A DNA stretch of 61,505 bases from CAIJXJ01 sp964445115 (lineage in GTDB: Bacteria > Pseudomonadota > Gammaproteobacteria > Burkholderiales > Methylophilaceae): assembly GCA_964445115.1 (NCBI GenBank), contig CAYUJU010000013.1:1-61505 (forward strand), in the 5' to 3' direction. The position numbers were made by a program, and so were the translations under genes. The notes beneath the pieces are model-generated. The model had not been told where the DNA came from. It ran no database searches and saw nothing but the letters and a program-made list of their open reading frames with translations. Positions 27,306-35,849 of this stretch are shown here, piece by piece (the stretch's first letter is position 1; the number at the start of each line of letters is the position of its first letter).

Positions 27306-27770
27306 ATGCTCGAATCCATCCCCACCGCTCTCAACCTCCTCACCAGCCTCGCCAAAGCGATGGATTGGTTCACCGATCTGCGCAAGCAGACGCGGGGCGA
27401 CGTGCGGGCGCTGATCGAGGAACTCAAGGAGAACTCGCGGCTGTGTTTCCGCGTGGTGGAAGATGGCGTGGCGCCGGAAGACGTGATTTCGCGTTTCTCG
27501 ACCGCAACCTTCGATCGACTGAACGAAAGCGGCTTTGACTTCAACGCCGTGCGGCGCTGCGATATTCCGGCATTCGAAGGCATGGAGAACACCGACCTCG
27601 CCACATGGGCAGGGAAGTCGACGCAGGACCTGATCGTGAACATCTACGACAAGATCAAGGACCTGCGCTCGTTGCATGCGCTCGCCACCCTACAAAACCG
27701 GCGCCTCGGGCCGCGCATCATCAACATCCACAAGCGCATTCTGCTGCTGTTGCGACATATCAGAAGCTAG
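27306..27770 (+). CDS. unrecognised soluble, largely helical protein
   Basis: The protein has 154 residues, no signal peptide, and a predicted all-helical make-up rich in charged residues (WFTDLRKQTRGDVRALIEEL at the N terminus, RLGPRIINIHKRILLLLRHI at the C terminus). The reading frame has the G/C-rich third-position pattern of the resident genes, unlike the preceding one. There is no strong ribosome site and no known family. It converges with pyrC. Confidence 0.5.
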   Translation: MLESIPTALNLLTSLAKAMDWFTDLRKQTRGDVRALIEELKENSRLCFRVVEDGVAPEDVISRFSTATFDRLNESGFDFNAVRRCDIPAFEGMENTDLATWAGKSTQDLIVNIYDKIKDLRSLHALATLQNRRLGPRIINIHKRILLLLRHIRS

Positions 27771-27851
27771 CAATAGCTGCCAGCAAAAGATATGGTCAGA
27801 GGCTTGCCAACGGGCAGCCCCCGGCCTGATCAGATTAAACAGTGCAGCGGA

Positions 27852-28883
27852 TCAGACCAGCTTCCAGCCAATCGCCTGCCCCGCCCGCAACGGCACCAGC
27901 ACATCGCTACCAAAAGGCAGGCTTTCAGGCACAGTCCAACTTTCCTTCACCAACGTGATGGTGCTGGTGTGGCGCGGCAGACCATAGAAGTCGGCACCAT
28001 GGAAGCTGGCAAACCCCTCAAGCTTGTCCAGAGCCTCCGCCTGCTCGAAGGCTTCGGCATAGAGTTCGATGGCCGCATGCGCCGTGTACATGCCGGCACA
28101 GCCACAAGCGGCTTCCTTGGCCGACCGGGCATGCGGTGCACTGTCGGTGCCGAGGAAGAATTTCGGGCTGCCGGAAATCGCAGCGGCCACCAGCGCCTTG
28201 CGATGTTCTTCGCGCTTCAGCACCGGCAGGCAGTAATGATGCGGGCGGATGCCGCCGGTGAACATGGCGTTGCGGTTCATCAACAGATGGTGCGCGGTGA
28301 TGGTGGCGCCAATATGGACCGGCGCACCGGCCACGAATTCGGCGGCATCGCGCGTAGTGATGTGCTCGAATATCACTTTCAGGCCGGGAAAATCCTTGAC
28401 CAGCGGGATCATATGACGGTCGATAAAGACTTTCTCACGATCGAACACGTCCACGTCGCCGTCCGTCACTTCGGCATGCACCAGCAGCGGGAGCCCGTGC
28501 TTTTCCATGGCCGCCAAGGCCGCCGTGCATTTGCTCAGGCTGGAGACGCCGGAATCAGAATTGGTGGTCGCGCCCGCCGGGTACAGCTTCACGCCATGCA
28601 CAAAGCCGCTGGCCTTGGCCTTGGCGATTTCCTCAGCCGTGGTGTTGTCGGTGAGGTACAGCGTCATCAGCGGCTCGAAGGTCATGCCCGCCGGCAGCGC
28701 CGCCAGGATGCGCGCACGATATTCAGCCGCGAGAGCGGTAGTGGTGACCGGCGGCCGCAGGTTGGGCATGACGATGGCGCGGCCAAATTGGCGCGCGGTA
28801 TCGGGCAGCACTGCCTTCAGCGCGTCGCCATCGCGCAGGTGCAGATGCCAGTCGTCGGGGCGGGTAATAGTGAGCTTAGTCAT
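27852..28883 (-). CDS. pyrC: dihydroorotase PyrC
   Basis: PyrC closes carbamoyl aspartate to dihydroorotate in pyrimidine synthesis. The metal-binding HLHLRDG near the N terminus (ITRPDDWHLHLRDG), the carboxylated-lysine region HGVKLYPAGATTNSDSGV, VFEHITTRDAAEFV and FLGTDSAPHARSAKEAACGC are typical of the class II (E. coli type) enzyme. The start MTKLTITRPDDW at 28883 gives 343 residues; an ATG four codons upstream (28895) is possible but lies inside the adjoining palindromic element. Confidence 0.95.
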   Translation of the reverse strand: MTKLTITRPDDWHLHLRDGDALKAVLPDTARQFGRAIVMPNLRPPVTTTALAAEYRARILAALPAGMTFEPLMTLYLTDNTTAEEIAKAKASGFVHGVKLYPAGATTNSDSGVSSLSKCTAALAAMEKHGLPLLVHAEVTDGDVDVFDREKVFIDRHMIPLVKDFPGLKVIFEHITTRDAAEFVAGAPVHIGATITAHHLLMNRNAMFTGGIRPHHYCLPVLKREEHRKALVAAAISGSPKFFLGTDSAPHARSAKEAACGCAGMYTAHAAIELYAEAFEQAEALDKLEGFASFHGADFYGLPRHTSTITLVKESWTVPESLPFGSDVLVPLRAGQAIGWKLV

Positions 28884-28886
28884 GTT

Positions 28887-29158
28887 AGAGCCCATTTCGG
28901 TAGATTTTATGTATCGCGCCGGTTGCCTGCGGGATGCAGTGCAAGGCGCGGCCTGCGCAGTGTAGTCATTCTCCACAAACAGGACGCAACACCGCAATGC
29001 GTCCTGCAGGCAACAGGCCCTTCGGGTTGAGATGGGGTGCGGCGTCTGCTTCGTTGCAAAGCTTGCCGATGGAACAACCATCGGCTGCGCTCCGCGCCTT
29101 GCATCCATCCCCACCCCATCTCAACGCGATGCACAAAATCTACCGAGATGGGCTCTTT
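28887..29158. repeat. 272-bp palindromic (cloverleaf-like) element between rsmI and pyrC
   Basis: The ends are 32-base inverted repeats (28887-28918 and 29127-29158) that differ at 3 positions and begin AGAGCCCAT. Inside are two more hairpins: a left one with arms GTTGCCTGC.. and ..GCAGGCAAC that encloses AGGACGCA / TGCGTCCT, and a right one with arms GTTGAGATGGGGT / ACCCCATCTCAAC that encloses GCCGATGG-aacaa-CCATCGGC. It has no ORF of note. Its right arm encodes the last five codons (KSPSR) and stop of rsmI; its left end is 4 bases from the pyrC start codon. It resembles a MITE or other non-autonomous repeat. A TTA at each border may be a target duplication but is weak. Confidence 0.75.
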
Positions 29159-29991
29159 AGTTCCAGAGCCAATTCGTAAAGCGCGTTTTTCTTTGCGCCG
29201 GTGATGTCAGTCGCCAATTTTACCGCCTGTTTCAGCGGCAGTTCAGCCAGCAGCAACTCAAGCGTGCGACGGTCGCTCTCGGAAACCGCCTGCTCCTCGC
29301 TTTCTGGCGCCCCCTCGACCAGCAGCACAAATTCGCCGCGCTGGCGATCAGGGTCGGCCTGCAACCAGGCGACTGCCTCACCCAAAGGACAAGACGCGAT
29401 CGACTCGAAGGTCTTGGTCAGCTCGCGCGCGAAGGTGATGCTACGATCACCACCGAGTACTTCCGCCAAGTCCTCGACGCTCTCGAGCACCCGATGTGGC
29501 GCTTCGTAGAACACCAGCGTTACGGGTACGGTACGCAGGCTTTGCAGCACCTCTCGCCGATGCGTGCGCTTGGCAGGCATGAAGCCGACAAACAGGAAAC
29601 GTGGCATCAGCAGCCCCGAAGCCGACAGGGCAGCCACCGCCGCACTAGCGCCGGGGATAGGCACCACCCGGACACCCGCAGCCCGCGCCATATGGACCAG
29701 CACGGCACCGGGGTCGGAGATCGCCGGCGTGCCGGCATCGGAAATCAGCGCGACCGATTGCCCGGACTGCAGCAAAGCCACCAGCTTTTCGCCCGCAACG
29801 CGCTCATTATGTTCATGTAACGCCGTGAGTTTGGCCTTGATGCCGTAATGATTGAGCAGCCCTGCACTACGGCGGGTATCCTCCGCCGCCACGACCTCCA
29901 CGGACTTCAGCACCTCCACCGCCCGGAAAGTGATGTCCTGCAGGTTCCCAATCGGTGTGGCCACCACATATAATGTGCCGCTATGATTCAA
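29140..29991 (-). CDS. rsmI: 16S rRNA (cytidine-1402 2'-O) methyltransferase RsmI
   Basis: RsmI methylates the ribose of C1402 in 16S rRNA, the same nucleotide RsmH modifies. GTLYVVATPIGNLQDIT, AAEDTRRSAGLLNHYGI, ALISDAGTPAISDPG and VFYEAPHRVLESV are the family signatures. The TTG at 29991 is preferred: an AAGGG lies 10 bases upstream and it gives the usual N terminus (283 residues). It overlaps the divergent lpoA start by 9 bases. The C-terminal KSPSR and stop come from the palindromic element. Confidence 0.93.
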   Translation of the reverse strand: MNHSGTLYVVATPIGNLQDITFRAVEVLKSVEVVAAEDTRRSAGLLNHYGIKAKLTALHEHNERVAGEKLVALLQSGQSVALISDAGTPAISDPGAVLVHMARAAGVRVVPIPGASAAVAALSASGLLMPRFLFVGFMPAKRTHRREVLQSLRTVPVTLVFYEAPHRVLESVEDLAEVLGGDRSITFARELTKTFESIASCPLGEAVAWLQADPDRQRGEFVLLVEGAPESEEQAVSESDRRTLELLLAELPLKQAVKLATDITGAKKNALYELALELKSPSR

Positions 29992-31590
29992 CGCCTGTTC
30001 ACCCTTGTTCTGTTGTGCTGCCTGCCCGTATTGGGCCATGCGGCAGACGAAGCCCCCCAGCCCACGCCAAAACCGATGCAATCGGCCGAGGAACGTTATC
30101 TCGAAGGCGCTTCCTGCCTGAAACAGGCGGATAGTGCCTGCGCCCAGGTCATGCTTGCCGGCATACCGCCTGCGTCGCCTTACGCCAAGATTCTGGATGC
30201 GCAGATCGCATCAACCGAGAAGAATGACGACAAGGTCCTGCGCCTGCTGATCCCGCTGCAGGGCAACACCAGCCTGTTGCCGCAAGCCATGGCGAGTTTA
30301 CACGCAACCCTCGCGCAAGCCTACGAAAACCAGGGTAACGTGCTACGCGCGATCGAGCACTGGAGCCAGGCATCAAACGACAACGCCGCGCACTCGGAGC
30401 AACGCATCTGGGACTTGCTCCAGCCGCAAACACACGCTGCTCTGCTCGAGCTGCGAGGCGAAAGCCAGGACACGCTAACGCAAGGCTGGATCGATCTTGC
30501 CGTGGCGGCTGGCGCGAAATCCGTTGCTGAATCTTTGACACAATGGCGTGTCGCCTATCCGGATCATCCGGCATCCGAGGTGCTGCTGGCAAAACTGGCA
30601 CAGACCACCCCACCGCTCCCAACGGAAGCAAGCGCATTCCAGGGCATTGTCGCACTGCTGCTTCCCATGGAAGAACCCGCCTATCAGTCAGCCGCCGAAG
30701 CCGTGTACGCCGGCATCATGGCAGCGCGCGGCAACGCAGGCGGCGAAGTCCGCCTCTATGGCACCAAGGGCGACAAGACGGAAATCCTGACGACATACCA
30801 GCAGGCGATTGCCGAAGGCGCGCAGTTCATCGTCGGCCCCATGGCGCGTGAAGAGGTCGGCGCATTGGCAGCCGCAGGCAAGCCACTGGTACCTACCCTC
30901 GCGCTAAACCAGCCGGAACAGGAAACCCTGCCCGACAACCTCATGACCTTCGGCCTGCCGGTCGAAGCGGAAGCACGCCAGGCCGCCCGCGTGGCAAGAG
31001 CCTACGGCATCCAGTCGGCCATCGTCGTCAGCGCCGACAGCCCCTTGGCCAAGCGCATGGAACAGGCTTTCATCAAGGAATGGCAGTTACAGGAAGGTAC
31101 GCTGGTCGGCCAGAAAACCTTCGGTACCGACACCAACCTGGCCGAGTTCAAATCAGACATGAGCGCCACCCCGGCCGATATGATCTTTCTCGCCGCCAGC
31201 GTCGACGAGGCGCGTCGCGTGCGGCCCTACCTAGATCAGGCCATCCCCACCTTCGCCACCTCGCACGTGTACGACGGCTCCGCAGAGAACGCCGACAACA
31301 CGCCTCTTTCCGCCATCCATTTCGTCGACATGCCGTGGATGATCAACCCACAGCACCCCGATTTTGTCCCGTACCGTGAAGCCGCCGCCAAGCTCCCGCC
31401 GGGCCAGGCGCAACGCTGGTTCGCCGTGGGCGTCGACGCGTGGAACATCATCATCGCCAAGGCCGGCGGCACATCGCTGCTGCTCCCCGGCCTGAGCGGC
31501 ACCCTGCACATGGAAGGCAACAACATGGTGCGCGAACTACCCATGGCGCAATTCACGTCTGGCGGCATCATGCTGGAGCCCGCTCGTTGA
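29983..31590 (+). CDS. lpoA: LpoA-like penicillin-binding protein activator
   Basis: LpoA activates PBP1A from the outer membrane in gammaproteobacteria. The protein (535 residues) has a signal peptide (MIQRLFTLVLLCCLPVLGHA), an N-terminal TPR-like helical region and, from about residue 220, a periplasmic-binding-protein type I fold (GIVALLLPMEEPAYQSAAEA, FIVGPMAREEVGALA, FGLPVEAEARQAARVA). A lipobox could be read at LLC (C12) but the hydrophobic stretch before it is short, so lipidation is uncertain. Gene order rsmI / lpoA-yraN-diaA-dolP is the same as in E. coli, which supports the name. Confidence 0.85.
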   Translation: MIQRLFTLVLLCCLPVLGHAADEAPQPTPKPMQSAEERYLEGASCLKQADSACAQVMLAGIPPASPYAKILDAQIASTEKNDDKVLRLLIPLQGNTSLLPQAMASLHATLAQAYENQGNVLRAIEHWSQASNDNAAHSEQRIWDLLQPQTHAALLELRGESQDTLTQGWIDLAVAAGAKSVAESLTQWRVAYPDHPASEVLLAKLAQTTPPLPTEASAFQGIVALLLPMEEPAYQSAAEAVYAGIMAARGNAGGEVRLYGTKGDKTEILTTYQQAIAEGAQFIVGPMAREEVGALAAAGKPLVPTLALNQPEQETLPDNLMTFGLPVEAEARQAARVARAYGIQSAIVVSADSPLAKRMEQAFIKEWQLQEGTLVGQKTFGTDTNLAEFKSDMSATPADMIFLAASVDEARRVRPYLDQAIPTFATSHVYDGSAENADNTPLSAIHFVDMPWMINPQHPDFVPYREAAAKLPPGQAQRWFAVGVDAWNIIIAKAGGTSLLLPGLSGTLHMEGNNMVRELPMAQFTSGGIMLEPAR

Positions 31591-31931
31591 GCACGGCCGG
31601 GCAGGCAGCAGAACAACTGGCTGCCACCTATTTGCAACAACAAGGCCTTACACTGCTGGAAACCAACTACCGCAGCCGCTTCGGCGAAATCGACCTGATC
31701 ATGCAGGACGGCAAGGAAATCGTGTTCGTCGAAGTACGCCTGCGCCGCAATGCTGGCTTCGGCGGCGCCGGTGCCAGCATCACGGCAGCCAAGCAGCAAA
31801 AATTATCGCGCACCGCTGAGGACTACCTGATGCGGCACGGCCAGAGCGCCTGCCGCTTCGATGCCGTGCTCATGCCGGCGCTGAACACCCGAGAACTGGA
31901 ATGGATCAGGAACGCATTCGACACACCATGA
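31587..31931 (+). CDS. yraN: UPF0102 protein YraN, endonuclease fold
   Basis: YraN proteins have a restriction-endonuclease-like fold of uncertain role. The core motif TLLETNYRSRFGEIDLIMQD followed by IVFVEVRLRR carries the E-x-D...E-V-R pattern. The start is the TTG at 31587 that overlaps the lpoA stop (TTGA), giving 114 residues; GGAG precedes it. The usual K of the ExK motif is replaced by R (EVRLRR). It overlaps diaA by 4 bases. Confidence 0.88.
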   Translation: MSTAGQAAEQLAATYLQQQGLTLLETNYRSRFGEIDLIMQDGKEIVFVEVRLRRNAGFGGAGASITAAKQQKLSRTAEDYLMRHGQSACRFDAVLMPALNTRELEWIRNAFDTP

Positions 31932-32518
31932 ACCTCACTGAACGCATCGCCACCCATTTCGATGAAAGCGCACGCCTGCAGCGTGCCTGCGCCGAATTGC
32001 TTTCCCCGGCTATCGCCAATGCCGCAGAACATCTGGTCAGCACCTTTCTCAACGAGCACAAAGTCCTGGTGTGCGGCAACGGCGGCTCAGCCGCACTGGC
32101 CCAGCATTTCGCTGCTTATATGCTGCACCGCTACGACCTGGACCGCCCCGGCCTCGCCGCCATCTGCCTGGCTTCAGACAACGCCACGCTGACCGCCATC
32201 GCCAACGACACGCAATTCGAGCAGATCTTCGCCAAGCAGGTGCAGGCGCTCGGCCAAGAGGGCGACGTGCTGCTGGTCATGAGCATCGGCGGCAACTCGC
32301 GCAACATCCTCAACGCCATCAAGGCCGCGCACGACCGCAATATGCTGGTGATCGCCATGACCGGCGGCGACGGCGGCGACCTGCTGGAACTTTTGCAAGC
32401 ACACGACCTCCATATTGGGGTGCCCCATGACAACGCCGCCATGGTACAGGAGGGTTATCTGCTGATCCTTCACGCCCTGTGCGATGCCATCGATAGTCTT
32501 TTGTTAGGAGTGGAATAA
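31928..32518 (+). CDS. diaA: DnaA initiator-associating protein DiaA / SIS-domain phosphoheptose isomerase family
   Basis: The protein has 196 residues with a single SIS domain: VLVCGNGGSAALAQHFAAYM, ASDNATLTAIANDTQFEQIF, LLVMSIGGNSRNILNAIKAA and MVQEGYLLILHALCDAID. DiaA promotes assembly of DnaA at oriC in E. coli; the near-identical GmhA makes heptose-7-phosphate. The yraN-diaA-dolP order favours DiaA, but the sequence alone does not exclude an isomerase. The ATG overlaps the yraN stop. Confidence 0.85.
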   Translation: MNLTERIATHFDESARLQRACAELLSPAIANAAEHLVSTFLNEHKVLVCGNGGSAALAQHFAAYMLHRYDLDRPGLAAICLASDNATLTAIANDTQFEQIFAKQVQALGQEGDVLLVMSIGGNSRNILNAIKAAHDRNMLVIAMTGGDGGDLLELLQAHDLHIGVPHDNAAMVQEGYLLILHALCDAIDSLLLGVE

Positions 32519-33087
32519 TGAACAAGCTGAATCAACTGGTGCTGGGGCTCGTGCTCTGCGGCACCCTGAGCGCCTGCGCACCTGTCGTCGTCGGCGGGGC
32601 GGCCACCGGCGGACTCGCGGCGGCTGACCGTCGCACCTCTGGCGCTTACGTCGAAGACGAGGCGATCGAATGGAAGGCCAACAATCGGGTCAAGGACAAA
32701 CTGGGCGACAAGATTCACCTCAACGTCACCAGCTACAACCGCAACGTGCTGCTGACCGGCGAAGCGCTCGATGCCGACGCCAAGGCACAAGCGGAAAGCA
32801 TGACCAAGGCGGTCGAAAACGTCCGCAACGTCACCAACGAACTGCAAGTCGGCCCGGCCAGCGTACTGACCTCGCGCAGCAACGATACCTACCTCACCAC
32901 AAGGGTGAAGAGCGCCTTCCTGGCCGAAAACCGTTTCTCCGCAAACCACGTCAAGGTCGTCACTGAAAACAGCGTGGTCTACCTGATGGGCATCGTCACC
33001 CGCAAGGAAGCAGAGGACGCCGTGGAAATCGCCCGTGTCATCGACGGGGTGGAAAAAGTCGTCAAGGTCTTCGAGTATATCGAGTAG
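32518..33087 (+). CDS. dolP: BON-domain outer-membrane lipoprotein DolP (YraP)
   Basis: DolP supports outer-membrane integrity at division sites. It has a lipoprotein signal with lipobox LSAC (C20), then two BON domains of about 70 residues each (DKLGDKIHLNVTSYNRNVLL and VKSAFLAENRFSANHVKVVT starts), ending VVKVFEYIE. The length is 189 residues. The start overlaps diaA by one base and GGAG lies just upstream. Confidence 0.9.
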   Translation: MNKLNQLVLGLVLCGTLSACAPVVVGGAATGGLAAADRRTSGAYVEDEAIEWKANNRVKDKLGDKIHLNVTSYNRNVLLTGEALDADAKAQAESMTKAVENVRNVTNELQVGPASVLTSRSNDTYLTTRVKSAFLAENRFSANHVKVVTENSVVYLMGIVTRKEAEDAVEIARVIDGVEKVVKVFEYIE

Positions 33088-33095
33088 GCTCGCTG

Positions 33096-33101
33096 TATAA
33101 T
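33096..33101 (+). promoter_or_regulatory. consensus -10 element before the DUF3579 gene
   Basis: A perfect TATAAT lies 9 bases after the dolP stop and 34 bases before the next start codon. No good -35 hexamer is seen 16-18 bases upstream, so its strength is unclear. Confidence 0.4.
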
Positions 33102-33134
33102 CGCGCCATCTCAAAGCATCATTTAGGTAGCCAC

Positions 33135-33434
33135 ATGAGCAGCGATCTCAAGGAAATCATCATCGAAGGCCTGACCCGGGCGGGCAAGCCTTTCCGCCCG
33201 AGCGACTGGGTGGATCGCATGTGCAGCACCTACGCCACGTTCGGTCCGGATCGCAAGCTGCGCTACTCGCCCTACCTCAAGCCGCGCCTGCTCAACGGCG
33301 TGCGCTGCCTGGCGGTAGACCTGAAGCTGAAGGACATCAATCCGGAAGGCTACGCCCAGCTGATACACTTCGCAGCAGAAAACAACCTCAACATCAAGGA
33401 CGCGGACGGCAACAACATCGACCTGCCCGCCTGA
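33135..33434 (+). CDS. DUF3579 family protein
   Basis: This is a 99-residue cytoplasmic protein found mainly in betaproteobacteria. SDLKEIIIEGLTRAGKPFRP, SDWVDRMCSTYATFGPDRKL and YAQLIHFAAENNLNIKD are typical. The function is unknown. It ends 12 bases before a bidirectional terminator shared with the convergent tlpA-like gene. Confidence 0.8.
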   Translation: MSSDLKEIIIEGLTRAGKPFRPSDWVDRMCSTYATFGPDRKLRYSPYLKPRLLNGVRCLAVDLKLKDINPEGYAQLIHFAAENNLNIKDADGNNIDLPA

Positions 33435-33446
33435 AGTTGATCATGC

Positions 33447-33474
33447 AAAAAAGCCGGCAAATGCCGGCTTTTTT
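33447..33474. terminator. bidirectional intrinsic terminator
   Basis: AAAAAA-GCCGGC-aaat-GCCGGC-TTTTTT is symmetrical and ends transcripts from both the DUF3579 gene and the convergent tlpA-like gene. Confidence 0.92.
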
Positions 33475-33487
33475 CATTTCACGGACT

Positions 33488-33976
33488 TCATTTCGCAGGC
33501 GTTGCGATTTTTTCGATGTACTGTCGCGTCACGAGGCCACGTCGCACCTTGGCCAATTGCCCCTGCGGATTGAAAATGTAGGTCGTCGGCAGCACGTCGG
33601 CCGGGCCAATCTGCTGTGTCAGTTTTTCATCTCCCAGCACCACGGGATAATTCATCAGATTGTCGTCCACAAAAGTCCGCACCTCCTTGGCATCCTTGTA
33701 CTCCAGCGCCACCCCCAGCACTACCATGTCCTTGCGCTTCTCGTGCAGCGCAATCAGATCGGGGATTTCTTCCATGCAGGGGGGGCACCAGGTTGCCCAG
33801 TAGTTCACGACCACCCACTTCCCCTTGTACCCCGCCAGCGTGTGCGTCTTGCCGTCGAGATCCTTCATACTGAAATGCTCTGCCGCCTGGACCAGGCTCA
33901 CGCAGCACAAGAGCGCCAGCACCGCGATACCTCGACACCACCTGCCGCCCCCGGGCGCTTGCCGTTCGGATTGCAT
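33488..33976 (-). CDS. TlpA-like periplasmic thiol-disulfide oxidoreductase
   Basis: A basic N terminus and hydrophobic segment (about residues 16-31, ending VQAA) form a signal peptide or anchor. The thioredoxin fold follows with the active site WATWCPPCMEE, a cis-proline in DVLPTTYIFN and GVALEYKDAKEVRTFV. The C-P-P-C site is typical of reducing TlpA/ResA proteins used in cytochrome c maturation or thiol repair, which would fit the cytochrome-rich neighbourhood, but no client is defined. The length is 162 residues. Confidence 0.88.
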   Translation of the reverse strand: MQSERQAPGGGRWCRGIAVLALLCCVSLVQAAEHFSMKDLDGKTHTLAGYKGKWVVVNYWATWCPPCMEEIPDLIALHEKRKDMVVLGVALEYKDAKEVRTFVDDNLMNYPVVLGDEKLTQQIGPADVLPTTYIFNPQGQLAKVRRGLVTRQYIEKIATPAK

Positions 33977-34008
33977 GTCACACTCCTGTCATCTGATGGA
34001 TGTTTGAT

Positions 34009-34031
34009 GGCGGGATTTTATCATTCCCGCC
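34009..34031. repeat. GGCGGGA / TCCCGCC inverted repeat
   Basis: A 7-bp perfect inverted repeat with a 9-base AT-rich spacer lies in the divergent gap between the TlpA-like and PilZ-like genes. It could be an operator for either; no T-run follows. Confidence 0.35.
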
Positions 34032-34139
34032 CTGAGGCGCTTCCCGTCAACGATGGTTTTATGCCCCCCACCCACGGCGTGAGTCGTGACAAGCTCGCAC
34101 TTTGACTTTACTATCTGCGCATCCCACATGGAGATTCAC

Positions 34140-35738
34140 ATGGCGCTCCGCCTGCACGTGCCCGCTCTGGAAGACAATCCTGCCATTCCGGCAGAAGTCC
34201 GCCCGAAGGCCATTCAGGAACTGATCGCCAGCCTGCCGCAAGGCAATCCGCGAGCCACGGCGCGCCTGCTGCTGGAGGAACTCGAACGGCTCAACCGTCA
34301 GAAGTTCTCCCCGGATACCCGGCTCACCGCACTCGAACTGTACCGACCGGCCGTCCTCAATACCGTCCACGCGCTATCCCGCCAGTATTGCAACCAGCCC
34401 CTACCGTTGCAGGAAACCGCCAGGGCGCAGGCGGATCTCACGCTGGAACTGTTCAACGAGCTGGCCAACGGCTACAAGCAGGCCATCCTGTCGGAAGAAG
34501 ACCGGCTGTTCACGCTGGGCGACAACAACCAGCTCGCTATGCTGGTGCATCGCGCCATCGACGCCCTGGGACGATTGCTGCGGGTGCACCATCTGACCTA
34601 TTCCCACCCCGTTCCCGGCGTGTGGTCCCAACTGCATCTGCTTTACCTGCATGCCCTGCAACTTTCGCTGCAGAACCTGACCGTCCCCGACGACCAGGGC
34701 GAAAGCAGCATCAACATCGTTTACAAGCACGCGCTGCTGCTGGCGCTGGCCAGCCCCGCGCACCTCAATTCCATCGACATCGAACGCACGATCCAGTATC
34801 TGGATCATTTTGCCGATCTGTCGCAGTTACACCCGCTCATGAATCCGGAGAAGCCGGCCGGGGTGTTTCTGGTCGAACTGAAGTCGGACACCCCGCCGAC
34901 GCCGCTCGCCAAGAACGCCAAGAACGCCAAAGGCGCGGACCCGCGCACCGATATCCTGCTGATCACCATTGAGCTGGCGCGGCAAGTACACCAGCACCTC
35001 ACGACGCTGCAGGCCGGGGCCTCCGCCACAATCCCGGGACTGCCGGAAGAAGCAAGGCTCGACCAGCGCTACCGCGACTTGCTGCAACACCTGCTCAAGC
35101 ACTGGGGCAATCCACCCAAAAGAGGCTTCCAGCGCTCGCAAAAAACCACCGTGATCGAAATGTGCGTGGGGATTACAGCGATCCATCATTTCCTCAAACT
35201 GGAAGCCTCGCAGTCCGACGATACGGCGCGCAACCAAGCCACCGACATGACCCTGAATTTCGCCACCTCGCCCATCGACAACGGTGGCGGCTCCATCTTC
35301 AAGGCGGCCCGCTGGATGGTCACCAACGAAAGTCCGGGCGGCTTCTCGCTGAAAAAGCCGATTCCCGCACAGGAAAGCCTGCGCATCGGCGAGTTGCTGG
35401 GGCTGAAGCCCAACCACGCCAACCGCTGGGGCCTCGCCATCGTACGCTGGGCCAGCAGCACCGAAGGAACGCCGTTGCAGGTGGGCGCCCAAATGATCGC
35501 CCCGAGCGCAGAAGCGGTCAGCCTGCATTTTAAGGAAGACCTGCCCTCACAGTATGGGCTACTGCTGCCGGAAGTTGCGGCACTGAAACAGCCCGCCACC
35601 TTGGTGGCCGCACGCGGCCTGTACAAACCCGCACGCACCCTGCAACTCGAAGAAAACGGCACGCTCACCGACATCATGCTGACGCGTCTGGTTGAACGCA
35701 CGCATAACGTCGAGCGTTTCCAGTTCAGTCGTCTCTGA
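34140..35738 (+). CDS. large soluble protein with a PilZ-like C-terminal region
   Basis: The ATG at 34140 has GGAG 6 bases upstream and gives 532 residues; an earlier ATG (34086) lacks a ribosome site. There is no signal peptide or membrane helix. The first 300 residues are helical and unrecognised. RGFQR (about residue 327) fits the RxxxR arm and NESPGG (396-401) fits the NxSxxG arm of PilZ cyclic-di-GMP sites, followed by LRIGELLGL and WGLAIVRWAS, as in a PilZ barrel; the arms are further apart (about 65 residues) than usual. A c-di-GMP receptor role is therefore a suggestion only. It stands alone upstream of trxA. Confidence 0.55.
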   Translation: MALRLHVPALEDNPAIPAEVRPKAIQELIASLPQGNPRATARLLLEELERLNRQKFSPDTRLTALELYRPAVLNTVHALSRQYCNQPLPLQETARAQADLTLELFNELANGYKQAILSEEDRLFTLGDNNQLAMLVHRAIDALGRLLRVHHLTYSHPVPGVWSQLHLLYLHALQLSLQNLTVPDDQGESSINIVYKHALLLALASPAHLNSIDIERTIQYLDHFADLSQLHPLMNPEKPAGVFLVELKSDTPPTPLAKNAKNAKGADPRTDILLITIELARQVHQHLTTLQAGASATIPGLPEEARLDQRYRDLLQHLLKHWGNPPKRGFQRSQKTTVIEMCVGITAIHHFLKLEASQSDDTARNQATDMTLNFATSPIDNGGGSIFKAARWMVTNESPGGFSLKKPIPAQESLRIGELLGLKPNHANRWGLAIVRWASSTEGTPLQVGAQMIAPSAEAVSLHFKEDLPSQYGLLLPEVAALKQPATLVAARGLYKPARTLQLEENGTLTDIMLTRLVERTHNVERFQFSRL

Positions 35739-35849
35739 CGATTGCGGTGCCGACATTCCATGATGCGCACGCTTCACTTGGCCGACTTTTTTCGCTAGGA
35801 TAGCGGCATCAGTCTTTCACCACCCTCCATACTCACCTAGAGGTTTCAC

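Noticed and set aside
35774..35801. Possible promoter of trxA (TTCACT, TAGGAT)
   Set aside because: Both hexamers are poor and the spacing is 18; not better than chance.
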